Origin: Cyclobacteriaceae bacterium | GTDB taxonomy: Bacteria > Bacteroidota > Bacteroidia > Cytophagales > Cyclobacteriaceae | Direction: 5' to 3' | NCBI GenBank assembly: GCA_016786495.1 | Contig: JAEUUJ010000027.1 | Location: forward strand, 17,343 to 81,342 | DNA length: 64,000 bases | Shown here: positions 34,715 to 43,240 of the stretch, piece by piece | How the letters are laid out: each line of letters opens with the position of its first letter | Position numbering within the stretch: the stretch's first letter is position 1 | Translations under genes and position numbers: made by a program | Notes under the pieces: model-generated | What the model was told of the DNA's origin: nothing | The model's input: only the letters and a program-made list of their open reading frames with translations | The model's database searches: none

Positions 34715-36199
34715 ATGTCGAAGCGATACATTGGCTTTTTCACAGGCGTACTTGCCTTCATTATAATCATGGTGTTGCCTGCACCGGAAGGGCTCTCACA
34801 CGAAGGCAAAAGCGCGGCTGCTGTTGTGATATTAATGAGTATCTGGTGGATCACGGAAGCAATCCCGGTTTTCGCCACAGCATTCCTTCCGCTCGCGCTA
34901 TATCCTTTGCTGGAAATTCTGCCGGCATCAAAAACGGCCGTTAACTATGGGCATAATTATGTGCTCATGATGCTTGGAGGATTTTTTCTCGGCAAAGCCA
35001 TCGAAGCGCAAAACCTGCACAAGCGTATAGCCCTGATCATCATAAACATTTTTGGCGTCAGCCGGAGGAAGATCATTTTTAGTATGATGGTGGCCACAGC
35101 TTTTCTTTCCATGTGGATTGCGAATGTTACTGCAGCTGTCATGATGTTTCCGATTGCGCTGTCGATCGTAGCCAAGGAGGAGGAAGATCTTTCCGGTAAG
35201 AAAAGCACGTTTGCAACCGCGTTGATGCTCGGCATCGCCTATTCGGCAACACTTGGCGGTTTAGGTACATTGATCGGAACACCCACTAACCTGATCATGA
35301 TCGGTATTCTGGAGAACCTTTTTCCGGATGCTCCACCCATTACATTTTTTACGTGGCTGAAAGTTGGACTACCCTTGCTGATTGTACTCCTTCCGGTGTT
35401 TGCGTATTACTTGTCGCGATACTTTAACGTCAGCGGAAACCTGAACGGGAACGAAACACTGATCAAAGACGAACTCAAAGCATTAGGCCGGACAACTCCC
35501 GGTGAACGAAGGGTAATTTACGTTTGCTTGTTCGCGATTGTCGGATGGGTGTTCCGGGAAAATCTCGTATTGGGCAACCTGATCATTCCCGGCTGGAGTG
35601 AATTACTCGGTCTGCAGGATTTTGTTCACGACAGTACCGTAGCGATGGCTGCAGCTATTCTGCTGTTTGCTATTCCGGCAACGAAAGAAAAGCGTTTGCT
35701 CGACTGGAAACAGGCAAGCCAGGTTCCGTGGGGAGTTGTGATGATTGTAGGCGGAGGATACGCAATTGCAGCAGGCTTCGAATCTACCGGCCTTGCAGAC
35801 TGGTTGGGCGCGCAACTTGCGTTTGTGAGCAGTTATCCATTTATCATTGTATTGATTTTGGTGATCGGGTTTGTGATGATCTTTACCGAGTTCAATTCGA
35901 ATACGGCAACGGCTAACATCCTGTTGCCCGTGTTGGCGAGCATGGCGGTTGCGGCAAGTATGAATCCCTTGCTATTGATGATTCCTGCAACGGTTGCATC
36001 ATCGCTTGGTTTTATGATGCCTGCGGGCACCGGTCCCAATACGGTTATTTTCGGGAGCGAACGCGTAACGGTATCGGACATGGTGAAGTGCGGAGTGTGG
36101 CTTAATTTAATCAGCCTGGTCGTGCTTACCATTCTGATGTATTTCGTGATTATGCCGTGGCTGAATTTTCAACCCGCGTTACCCGCGTGGGCGCAATAA
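34715..36199 (+). CDS. DASS family sodium-coupled carboxylate transporter
   Basis: A 494-residue polytopic inner-membrane protein of the SLC13/DASS family. It has about eleven hydrophobic segments and the two family substrate/sodium loops, LIGTPTNLIMIGI in the first half and EFNSNTATANILLPVL in the second (the SNT/TPTN-type motifs). Members import citrate, succinate or other di- and tricarboxylates. It is the first gene of an operon with citrate lyase subunits; 38 bases separate its stop from the next ATG. That context makes citrate the likely substrate, with succinate/malate exchange as the alternative. Confidence 0.92.
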   Translation: MSKRYIGFFTGVLAFIIIMVLPAPEGLSHEGKSAAAVVILMSIWWITEAIPVFATAFLPLALYPLLEILPASKTAVNYGHNYVLMMLGGFFLGKAIEAQNLHKRIALIIINIFGVSRRKIIFSMMVATAFLSMWIANVTAAVMMFPIALSIVAKEEEDLSGKKSTFATALMLGIAYSATLGGLGTLIGTPTNLIMIGILENLFPDAPPITFFTWLKVGLPLLIVLLPVFAYYLSRYFNVSGNLNGNETLIKDELKALGRTTPGERRVIYVCLFAIVGWVFRENLVLGNLIIPGWSELLGLQDFVHDSTVAMAAAILLFAIPATKEKRLLDWKQASQVPWGVVMIVGGGYAIAAGFESTGLADWLGAQLAFVSSYPFIIVLILVIGFVMIFTEFNSNTATANILLPVLASMAVAASMNPLLLMIPATVASSLGFMMPAGTGPNTVIFGSERVTVSDMVKCGVWLNLISLVVLTILMYFVIMPWLNFQPALPAWAQ

Positions 36200-36237
36200 A
36201 CGGGACAGTTGTATATTTAAGAGTTATTCAATCAATT

Positions 36238-37467
36238 ATGAGCAACGCAGGGTTTGCGGGCAATAAAGGCGATAAGGACCGATCCGATTGTTTTGTCGGA
36301 CTTGAGCTTGCATCATCAGGTGGCATCAGGCTTTCCGTAAAAAGCAAAGTGAAGTCACTTTATGGCGGCACCATTGAAAAACTCTGCCACGAAGTCCTGG
36401 CTTTTTTTGATGTAAACAATGCCATTGTTACCGTTGAAGATAAAGGTGCGTTGCCGTTTGTAATGGCTGCCCGCCTGGAAGCGGCAATTAAACGGGTCAT
36501 CCGAACGGAAAAGGAATTTCTTCCAGAATTGCTTAAAGAAAATCAATATGAGACCGCGCGCGACCGGCACCGGTTCTCACGACTATATCTGCCGGGCAAT
36601 ACACCAAGCCTGATGATTAACGCAGGTATTCATAAACCGGAAGCCGTGATCCTTGACCTGGAAGATGCAGTTTCGGTTGACAAGAAAAATGAAGCGAGAT
36701 TTCTCGTGCGAAACACGCTGCGTGCGCTCGACTTCATGGGAGCGGAGCGCATGGTGAGAATTAATCAGTTACCGGCAGGATTGAATGACCTGGACTGTAT
36801 CATTCCGCATCACGTGAATGTTGTATTGATTCCGAAATGTGAGGATGCGCATCAGATTCACGAGGTTAATAATCATATCCTGGCAATTTATAGTCGAATG
36901 AAAGTCAGGCCCGCAGTCTGGCTAATGCCGATCGTTGAAAGTGCATTGGGAATTGTAAATGTTTTTGAAATAGCGCGTGCAGCTGACAATGTTATTGCGG
37001 TGGCAATCGGTCTGGAGGACTATACCGCTGATCTTGGTGTAGGCCGTACTCCCGAAGGAACTGAATCGCTTTTTGCGCGAAGCATGTTGGTGAATGCCTG
37101 CAAAGCCGCAGGGGTTCAGCCGATTGATTCTGTTTTCTCGGATGTGGGCGACATGGAAGGATTACGGAAGAATGTTTTGCAGTCGAAAGCGCTGGGTTTC
37201 GAAGGAATGGGTTGTATTCATCCGCGCCAGATCAAGATCATTCAGGATGGGTTTGCACCGGGTGATCAGGAAATTGACAAGGCGAAAAGAATCGTCATGG
37301 CATTTATGGAAGCGACACGAAAAGGGCTGGGCGTTGTATCACTGGGTACAAAAATGATTGATGCACCGGTAGTGAAACGCGCCCAGCGCACCATCGACCT
37401 GGCAATTTCGCTCGGTACGCTAAATAAGAATTGGAAAGATACTTTTAACGCAGAAGAACAGGCATGA
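36238..37467 (+). CDS. citE: citrate lyase acyl carrier protein-beta subunit fusion (CitD-CitE)
   Basis: A 409-residue protein that joins two citrate lyase subunits. Residues about 1-90 match CitD: the start region to Ser16 (KDRSDCF), which aligns with the serine that carries the dephospho-CoA-derived prosthetic group, then VTVEDKGALPFVMAARLEA. Residues about 110-409 match the CitE TIM barrel: SRLYLPGNTPSLM, VILDLEDAVS (metal-binding acidic residues), ARRMVRINQLP-type strand, and IHPRQIKIIQ. CitE cleaves citryl-ACP to oxaloacetate and acetyl-ACP. The ATG at 36238 was chosen because the frame upstream overlaps the transporter. The stop overlaps the start of citF by four bases. Confidence 0.88.
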   Translation: MSNAGFAGNKGDKDRSDCFVGLELASSGGIRLSVKSKVKSLYGGTIEKLCHEVLAFFDVNNAIVTVEDKGALPFVMAARLEAAIKRVIRTEKEFLPELLKENQYETARDRHRFSRLYLPGNTPSLMINAGIHKPEAVILDLEDAVSVDKKNEARFLVRNTLRALDFMGAERMVRINQLPAGLNDLDCIIPHHVNVVLIPKCEDAHQIHEVNNHILAIYSRMKVRPAVWLMPIVESALGIVNVFEIARAADNVIAVAIGLEDYTADLGVGRTPEGTESLFARSMLVNACKAAGVQPIDSVFSDVGDMEGLRKNVLQSKALGFEGMGCIHPRQIKIIQDGFAPGDQEIDKAKRIVMAFMEATRKGLGVVSLGTKMIDAPVVKRAQRTIDLAISLGTLNKNWKDTFNAEEQA

Positions 37468-39026
37468 GTAAATCTGCAAAGCTGGTAGTAAACGCCATTG
37501 GGCGGGCGGTTCCAACGGAAGTGAATGGAAAACCGGCTATCCCTTATAAAGGAGTTGGTAAGCACAAACCGGATGGTAGAAAACTCGGTCCGCGGATCGC
37601 ATCCTGTGTTGATTTCCCGGAAGACGGAAACAAACTTGTGTCATCACTACGGGAAGCGTTGATTAAAAGCGGACTAAAAGACGGAATGACGATCTCCACG
37701 CATCACCATTTTCGCAATGGAGATTTAATTGCTGTGCAGATTTTTGATATCGCAAAAGAACTGGGTTTGAAAAACCTGGTTTGGTTCCCCTCTGCATCGT
37801 TTGAGTGTCATGCACCGTTAACAAAGTATCTCGAAGACGGGACCATTCATCACATCGAAGGAAGTATGAACGGTCAGTTAGGCAGGTTTACCTCGGAAGG
37901 AAAAATGAAAGGGGTGGGGGTGTTGCGTTCGCATGGCGGACGGTACCAGGCCGTTCAGGATGGTGAAGTAGAAATTGACATTGCTGTTATCGCAGCTCCA
38001 ACGGCCGATTTTTTTGGCAACGCAAACGGAGTCGATGGGCCCGCTGCATGCGGCTTGCTGGGTTTTGCGCTTGCTGATTCGCAGTATGCGGATAAAGTAA
38101 TCGTAGTGACTGATAATCTCGTAACGTTTCCATGTGTGCCGTGGCAGATCCAGGGAAATTATGTTGATTATGTTGTGAAGGTAGAGCAGGTTGGAATTCC
38201 TTCTAAGATCGTTTCCGGCACAACAGAAATTACTAAAAGTCCGGACCGGTTACTGCTGGCCGAAATGACCGCCAGGTTTTGTGAGCACGCAGGAATCATC
38301 CGGGACGGTTTTTCTTTTCAGGCAGGAGCAGGCGGTACTGCACTCTCGATTGGAATCTACTTCGCAGAAATGCTCCGGGCAAAAGGCATGAAAGCGCGTT
38401 TTGCACGGGGCGGAAGCAACAAGTACCTCGTGAACATGCTTGAGGAAGGATTGGTCGATTACATTCTCGACGGACAGACGTTCGATCTGGAAGGTGTAAA
38501 ATCAATGCGCGAAAATCCGAATCACGTTAATACCAGTCCGTTTACGAGTTACAATTACCACGGCAAGGGAAATTTTGCCTCCATGCTGGATGTAGTGATT
38601 CTTGGAGCTACCGAAGTGGATGTGAATTTTAATGCGAACGTGGTTACGCATTCCGATGGGTTGTTGCTGCACGGCATTGGCGGCTGGCAGAATTGTTTGT
38701 TTGCAAAGTGTACAATCCTTCCGGTGCCGTTATTCCGTGATCGCATTCCGGTTATTCGGGATGAAGTGACAACGCTTTGCGGGCCGGGCGAATTGATCGA
38801 TGTAATTGTTACCGAGCGTGGTATTGCCATTAATCCGTTGCGCACGGATTTGATTGACCGTGTTAAGGATAGCGGCCTGCCGGTTAAAACCATACGTCAG
38901 TTAAAAGCCGAAGCGGAGAAGATTTGCGGAGTTCCTGCAAAACAAAAGTTCGAAAAAGAAATAGTCGCTGTGGTTAAATGGGTTGACGGCACCGTGCTGG
39001 ATACGGTTTATAAAGTGTCGTCATAA
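37464..39026 (+). CDS. citF: citrate lyase alpha subunit (citrate:acetyl-ACP transferase)
   Basis: A 520-residue CoA-transferase-type subunit that swaps acetate on the carrier for citrate, forming citryl-ACP. The family blocks are complete: N-terminal RAVPTEVNGKPAIPYKGVG, STHHHFRNGD, HGGRYQAVQDGE, FQAGAGGTALSIG and HGIGGWQNCLF. Length is close to the usual 510. It is translationally coupled (ATGA overlap) to the CitD-CitE fusion and followed by a strong terminator. The ligase CitC and the prosthetic-group enzymes CitG/CitX are not in the window. Confidence 0.94.
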   Translation: MSKSAKLVVNAIGRAVPTEVNGKPAIPYKGVGKHKPDGRKLGPRIASCVDFPEDGNKLVSSLREALIKSGLKDGMTISTHHHFRNGDLIAVQIFDIAKELGLKNLVWFPSASFECHAPLTKYLEDGTIHHIEGSMNGQLGRFTSEGKMKGVGVLRSHGGRYQAVQDGEVEIDIAVIAAPTADFFGNANGVDGPAACGLLGFALADSQYADKVIVVTDNLVTFPCVPWQIQGNYVDYVVKVEQVGIPSKIVSGTTEITKSPDRLLLAEMTARFCEHAGIIRDGFSFQAGAGGTALSIGIYFAEMLRAKGMKARFARGGSNKYLVNMLEEGLVDYILDGQTFDLEGVKSMRENPNHVNTSPFTSYNYHGKGNFASMLDVVILGATEVDVNFNANVVTHSDGLLLHGIGGWQNCLFAKCTILPVPLFRDRIPVIRDEVTTLCGPGELIDVIVTERGIAINPLRTDLIDRVKDSGLPVKTIRQLKAEAEKICGVPAKQKFEKEIVAVVKWVDGTVLDTVYKVSS

Positions 39027-39056
39027 TTTATATCAACGGCAGTTATACATACCCCG

Positions 39057-39082
39057 AAAGACCACATCTTGTGGTCTTTTTT
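39057..39082 (+). terminator. rho-independent terminator after citF
   Basis: A perfect 10-bp stem (39057-39066 with 39070-39079, AAAGACCACA/TGTGGTCTTT) with a three-base loop is followed by a run of T. It lies 30 bases past the citF stop and closes the citrate operon. Confidence 0.92.
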
Positions 39083-39356
39083 AGTTTAGAAATCCTTCTA
39101 TTTCCGGCTATGCGAGTTGAATTCATGCAATCTCCCCACGGGATGCAACAACCGTTTCCGGGAATTTGAGAAAACAGAATTGTGCAGATTGATGTTGTGG
39201 TGTAGATATGAAAATTATGACCTTATTAATATGTATAAGATTGATTATCAATTAATTAAATTGATTTACTAGTTTTTGTGATTACCATAATGATTCATTT
39301 TTTGAAGAATTCAATCGTTTGAAGTGCCTACGTTTGAAACACCTATACCAGAGTTT
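39083..39356 (+). promoter_or_regulatory. AT-rich promoter region of the ribose-type PUL
   Basis: The gap between the citF terminator and rbsK holds no gene. It becomes strongly AT-rich from 39190. TCAATT-N5-AATTGA at 39248-39264 is an inverted repeat that could bind a regulator. TACGTTTG at 39329-39336 matches the TAnnTTTG -7 element and would start transcription about 15 bases before the rbsK ATG. No regulator gene (hybrid two-component, ECF sigma/anti-sigma, AraC or LacI) lies beside the locus. Confidence 0.45.
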
Positions 39357-40277
39357 ATGAAAAAAATCATTGTAATCGGAAGCTGTAACACCGACATGGT
39401 GATCAAAACCGATCGGCTTCCAACGCCGGGCGAAACCGTGTTGGGCGGCACTTTTCTGATGAACGCAGGCGGCAAGGGAGCAAACCAGGCAGTCACCGCT
39501 GCACGGCAGGGCGGAAAAGTAACGTTCATCTCAAAAACAGGAAACGATGTTTTCGGCAAGCAGTCGGTTGAACTCTACAACTCCGAAGGAATCAATACGG
39601 ATTATATTTTCTCCGATGCAAAAAACCCTTCCGGTGTTGCGCTGATTACGGTCGACTCACATGGTGAAAACTGTATTGTGGTTGCTTCGGGTGCGAATGG
39701 AAGTTTGTCACCCGCCGATATCGAAAGCGCGAAGGGAGAAATTGAAACCGGCAATTTCGTATTGATGCAACTGGAGATTCCGATTGAAACGGTTGAGTAT
39801 GCCGCTGAATTGGCAAGCAAAAAAGGCATTCCGGTTATTCTGAATCCGGCACCTGCCCGAACACTGTCGGAGAAATTGTTGAAGTGTTTATACGTCATCA
39901 CGCCCAATGAACATGAAGCTGAAATGCTTTCCGGGATCAAAGTTACCGACTGGAACAGTGCCCGCAAGGCTGCCGACATCATCAGCGACAAAGGTGTCGA
40001 TAATGTAGTGATCACGATGGGTGCCCAAGGCGCCTTCATCAAAGAGAAGAATTCGTACCACACCGTTGACGCGACCAAAGTGATTGCGGTTGATACAACG
40101 GCTGCGGGTGACTCTTTCAGCGGTGCGTTTTGTGTAGGACTCGCGGAAGGTAAAAACATTCTCGAGGCTGTGAAGACTGCTACACGGGTAGCAGCCATAA
40201 CCGTTACGCGCATGGGCGCACAATCTTCTATTCCATTCCGGAATGAGCTTGCATTGTTAGAAGTTGAAAAAGGGTAA
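39357..40277 (+). CDS. rbsK: ribokinase
   Basis: A 306-residue PfkB-family kinase that phosphorylates ribose to ribose 5-phosphate. Diagnostic blocks are IVIGSCNTDMVIKTDRLPTPGET, NAGGKGANQAVTAARQGG (PfkB signature 1), and DTTAAGDSFSGAFCVGLAEG (signature 2, with the catalytic aspartate). I start at 39357 (MKKIIVIGS); eleven codons upstream are not family-like. It is the first gene of the locus and ends two bases before the SusC gene. It therefore signals that ribose is the final product delivered by the downstream enzymes. Confidence 0.93.
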   Translation: MKKIIVIGSCNTDMVIKTDRLPTPGETVLGGTFLMNAGGKGANQAVTAARQGGKVTFISKTGNDVFGKQSVELYNSEGINTDYIFSDAKNPSGVALITVDSHGENCIVVASGANGSLSPADIESAKGEIETGNFVLMQLEIPIETVEYAAELASKKGIPVILNPAPARTLSEKLLKCLYVITPNEHEAEMLSGIKVTDWNSARKAADIISDKGVDNVVITMGAQGAFIKEKNSYHTVDATKVIAVDTTAAGDSFSGAFCVGLAEGKNILEAVKTATRVAAITVTRMGAQSSIPFRNELALLEVEKG

Positions 40278-40279
40278 TC

Positions 40280-43231
40280 ATGAAAAATAACCTCCATGCT
40301 ATGAAAAACATGTTACGGACTTTTGTCGCAGTTGCGTTGCTTCTTTGCGTGAACGCAGCGTATGCGCAAACCCGGATTACCGGAACTGTGAAGGACACCT
40401 CCGGTCAGGGTCTTCCGGGTGTTAGCGTTACGGTCAAGGGAACAACGTCGGGCGTTATCACGGATGCAGACGGAACATTTTCGGTCACGGCTGCAGAGGG
40501 ATCGGTGTTGATCTTCTCGTTTATCGGGTACGAAAGCGTGGAACGTACAGTGTCCGGTGCGTCACCTGTTGACGTAACGCTGACAGAATCGGTAACGCTG
40601 CTGGATGAAGTGGTGATGATCGGTTATGGAACGACAACCAAAAAGGAGTTAACAGGTGCTGTAACTTCGATTAAGGCAAAAGATTTTAATACCGGAAGTT
40701 TTAATGACCCGATGGGTCTTGTGCAAGGCAAGGTAGCAGGTTTACTAATTTCCAAACCAGATGGTGCTGATCCGCTGGCTGGATATCAGATTCTTCTCCG
40801 TGGAGCAAACACCCTTACCTCCGGGCAGCAGCCGCTCGTAATCATTGACGGTGTAATCGGTGCTGATCTTAACAACCTCAACTTTCAGGATGTTGAGACA
40901 TTCGATGTACTGAAAGATGGTTCAGCGGCAGCAATCTATGGAACACGGGGAACAAACGGTGTAATCATCATCACCACGAAAGGCGCGCGGCAGGGAAAAG
41001 GAACATTTGAGTATTCGGTACAGGGATCTACGCAACTGGCACCCCGATCGGTAAAAAACCTCAGTGCATCAGAGTTTAAATATGCGGTTGAACACTATCC
41101 CGTGAGTGCAGGGCCTTCGGTTTTGTTGGGAAGCAAGACCGACTGGTTTGATGAAATCACGCGTGATAACCCGGTAAGTTATCAGCAGAACCTCGCGCTT
41201 TCCGGGGGAACGGAAACGTTCTCCCATCGCACATCGGTAACGCATAGTACTGAAAACGGGTTACTGGCCAACAACCAGATGGAGCGCCTGCTGGTTAAGT
41301 CAAACATTAAACAAAAAGTGTTGCAGGAAAAGCTGACGCTTGATTTCAATATTATTAATAACGTCTCCAAGTACAAGCCGGCCAATTATGAGATTTTCCG
41401 GCAAGCCTTTATTCAAAATCCCACGCAACCGGTTTACGATGATTCCGACCCAAGAACGGGAGGATATTATTACGATGATGAGCTCGACTATCGCAATCCG
41501 GTGGCCATGCTGAATGAACGCAAACGCGATGGGAAAACCAACAACATGGTATTGAACATGCGTGCAACGCTCCAGATCACGGATAATCTTTCGTGGGATA
41601 ATTTTATTTCTACCCAAAAGTCTGAGTGGGAAGAAAATTCTTATAAAACACAGTTCTATCCTTCGCTGGTGGGGACCAACACAACACCGGGTGTGGCAGG
41701 GGAAGCGGAAATTTCGAATGGCCGCAACAGCAATTCACAGGTTGAAAGTGTTTTGAATTACGGTACCTCGTTTGGTGATCATAACCTCCAGTTGATTGCA
41801 GGGTATAGTTTTCAGGAGTTTTCAGAGAATAGTTCCTATGTCGGCAACTCGAACTTCGATACCGACGTGTACGGCTATAACAATATTGGTGCGGGATCAT
41901 ATTTCTATCAGGGAAAAGGCTACCTGGGTTCATACAAAGAATCCAGTCGACTGATTGCCACATTTGCCAGGGGTACGTACAATTTTAAAGAGCGCTATCT
42001 CCTATCGGCATCGTTGCGCAGGGAAGGATCATCAAAGTTTGGGGATAATCACAAATGGGGTCTTTTTCCGGCGGTGAGTCTGGGCTGGAGAATACATGAA
42101 GAGAATTTTCTCTCGGAAGTTTCATGGATTGATGAGCTTAAGATCCGTGCCGGCTTCGGAGTAACCGGAAACCAGGATTTCAGTCCGTATAAATCGCGCA
42201 TCCTCCTTGCGCGAAGCGGAAGCTTATATTATAACGAGCAATGGATCAACGCGTTTGAGCCATCGCAAAATCCAAACCCGGATTTACGTTGGGAAAAGAA
42301 GAAAGAACTGAATATCGGTGCTGACTTCGGTCTGTTCAACAACAAGCTAAGCGGTAGTCTCGAGTACTACATGCGAAAAACGGTTGACTTGTTGTGGACG
42401 TTCCAGGTATCCACGCCACCGTATCTTTATAAGGAGTTGTTTGCCAATGTTGGAACCATCAGCAACCAGGGTATTGAGTTGACGCTGAATGCGCAGGTGA
42501 TGAAGAAAGGATCTTTCCAATGGGGAATGATTTTTACAGCAAGTCATAACAAAAACAAACTCAATAAACTTTCCAATGCTGAGTTTACGCAAAAGTCGTA
42601 CGAAGTAGGTTTCCTGGGTGGAACCATTACGGCCAATACACAACGTATTGAAGAGGGTAAACCGTTAGGAACATTTTACGGACCCGTTTGGCTTGGGGTA
42701 AAAGATGGCCGGGATGTGTTTAAGAATCAGAATCCGGTGGGCGAGGTAGATCGTGAGGATTGGGAGGATATCGGCAACGCGAATCCGTTTGCCTTTCTCG
42801 GCTGGACGAACAGCTTCAATTATAAAAACTGGGGTCTGCGATTTGCTTTCCGTGCAGGCCTGGGGGGCAAAGTTTTGAATTCTTACCGACTGTATTACGA
42901 GAGCTGGAAGAGCTTGTCGATCCGCAACATCGTTCATACACAATATGAGAACCCCGAGTTTACCGCTGCGATCACCTATTCATCCAAGTATGTGGAGGAT
43001 GCAACCTTCCTGAAACTCGACAACATAGCCCTTAACTACAATTTCAATCTGCAGTCAAAACTTATCTCGCGACTGAATGTGTTTGCATCAGCCCAGAATG
43101 TTTTCTGGCTCACGAAATACAAAGGCATTGATCCCGAAGTAAACCTGGGCGGACTTGAGCCCGGAATCGACCGGTTGTCGTATTACCCGCGCTCTACATC
43201 AGTGACCATCGGTTTAAATGCAGCTTTCTAA
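40280..43231 (+). CDS. SusC/RagA family TonB-linked outer membrane protein
   Basis: A 983-residue importer barrel. After a signal peptide ending AAYAQ come a carboxypeptidase-regulatory-like domain (ITGTVKDTSGQGLPGVSVTVKGT, about 30-105) and a TonB box region with VVMIGYGTTTKKELTGAV. The plug includes GIYGTRG-like AAIYGTRGTNGVIIITTK, followed by the large barrel. It imports glycans or their fragments through the outer membrane using TonB energy, with SusD (next gene) as the lid. ATG at 40280 is used; an ATG seven codons in (MKNMLRTF) is an equal candidate. It follows rbsK by two bases. Confidence 0.95.
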   Translation: MKNNLHAMKNMLRTFVAVALLLCVNAAYAQTRITGTVKDTSGQGLPGVSVTVKGTTSGVITDADGTFSVTAAEGSVLIFSFIGYESVERTVSGASPVDVTLTESVTLLDEVVMIGYGTTTKKELTGAVTSIKAKDFNTGSFNDPMGLVQGKVAGLLISKPDGADPLAGYQILLRGANTLTSGQQPLVIIDGVIGADLNNLNFQDVETFDVLKDGSAAAIYGTRGTNGVIIITTKGARQGKGTFEYSVQGSTQLAPRSVKNLSASEFKYAVEHYPVSAGPSVLLGSKTDWFDEITRDNPVSYQQNLALSGGTETFSHRTSVTHSTENGLLANNQMERLLVKSNIKQKVLQEKLTLDFNIINNVSKYKPANYEIFRQAFIQNPTQPVYDDSDPRTGGYYYDDELDYRNPVAMLNERKRDGKTNNMVLNMRATLQITDNLSWDNFISTQKSEWEENSYKTQFYPSLVGTNTTPGVAGEAEISNGRNSNSQVESVLNYGTSFGDHNLQLIAGYSFQEFSENSSYVGNSNFDTDVYGYNNIGAGSYFYQGKGYLGSYKESSRLIATFARGTYNFKERYLLSASLRREGSSKFGDNHKWGLFPAVSLGWRIHEENFLSEVSWIDELKIRAGFGVTGNQDFSPYKSRILLARSGSLYYNEQWINAFEPSQNPNPDLRWEKKKELNIGADFGLFNNKLSGSLEYYMRKTVDLLWTFQVSTPPYLYKELFANVGTISNQGIELTLNAQVMKKGSFQWGMIFTASHNKNKLNKLSNAEFTQKSYEVGFLGGTITANTQRIEEGKPLGTFYGPVWLGVKDGRDVFKNQNPVGEVDREDWEDIGNANPFAFLGWTNSFNYKNWGLRFAFRAGLGGKVLNSYRLYYESWKSLSIRNIVHTQYENPEFTAAITYSSKYVEDATFLKLDNIALNYNFNLQSKLISRLNVFASAQNVFWLTKYKGIDPEVNLGGLEPGIDRLSYYPRSTSVTIGLNAAF

Positions 43232-43240
43232 CTTTTAAAG

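Noticed and set aside
36157-36237. N-terminal extension of the CitD-CitE fusion into the transporter gene
   Set aside because: It overlaps the last 43 bases of the transporter in another frame and adds residues with no CitD counterpart.
39602-40297. Open frame of 231 codons on the minus strand across ribokinase
   Set aside because: It lies entirely opposite a clear PfkB kinase, has no recognisable motif, and is low-complexity serine/alanine-rich as expected of an antisense shadow.
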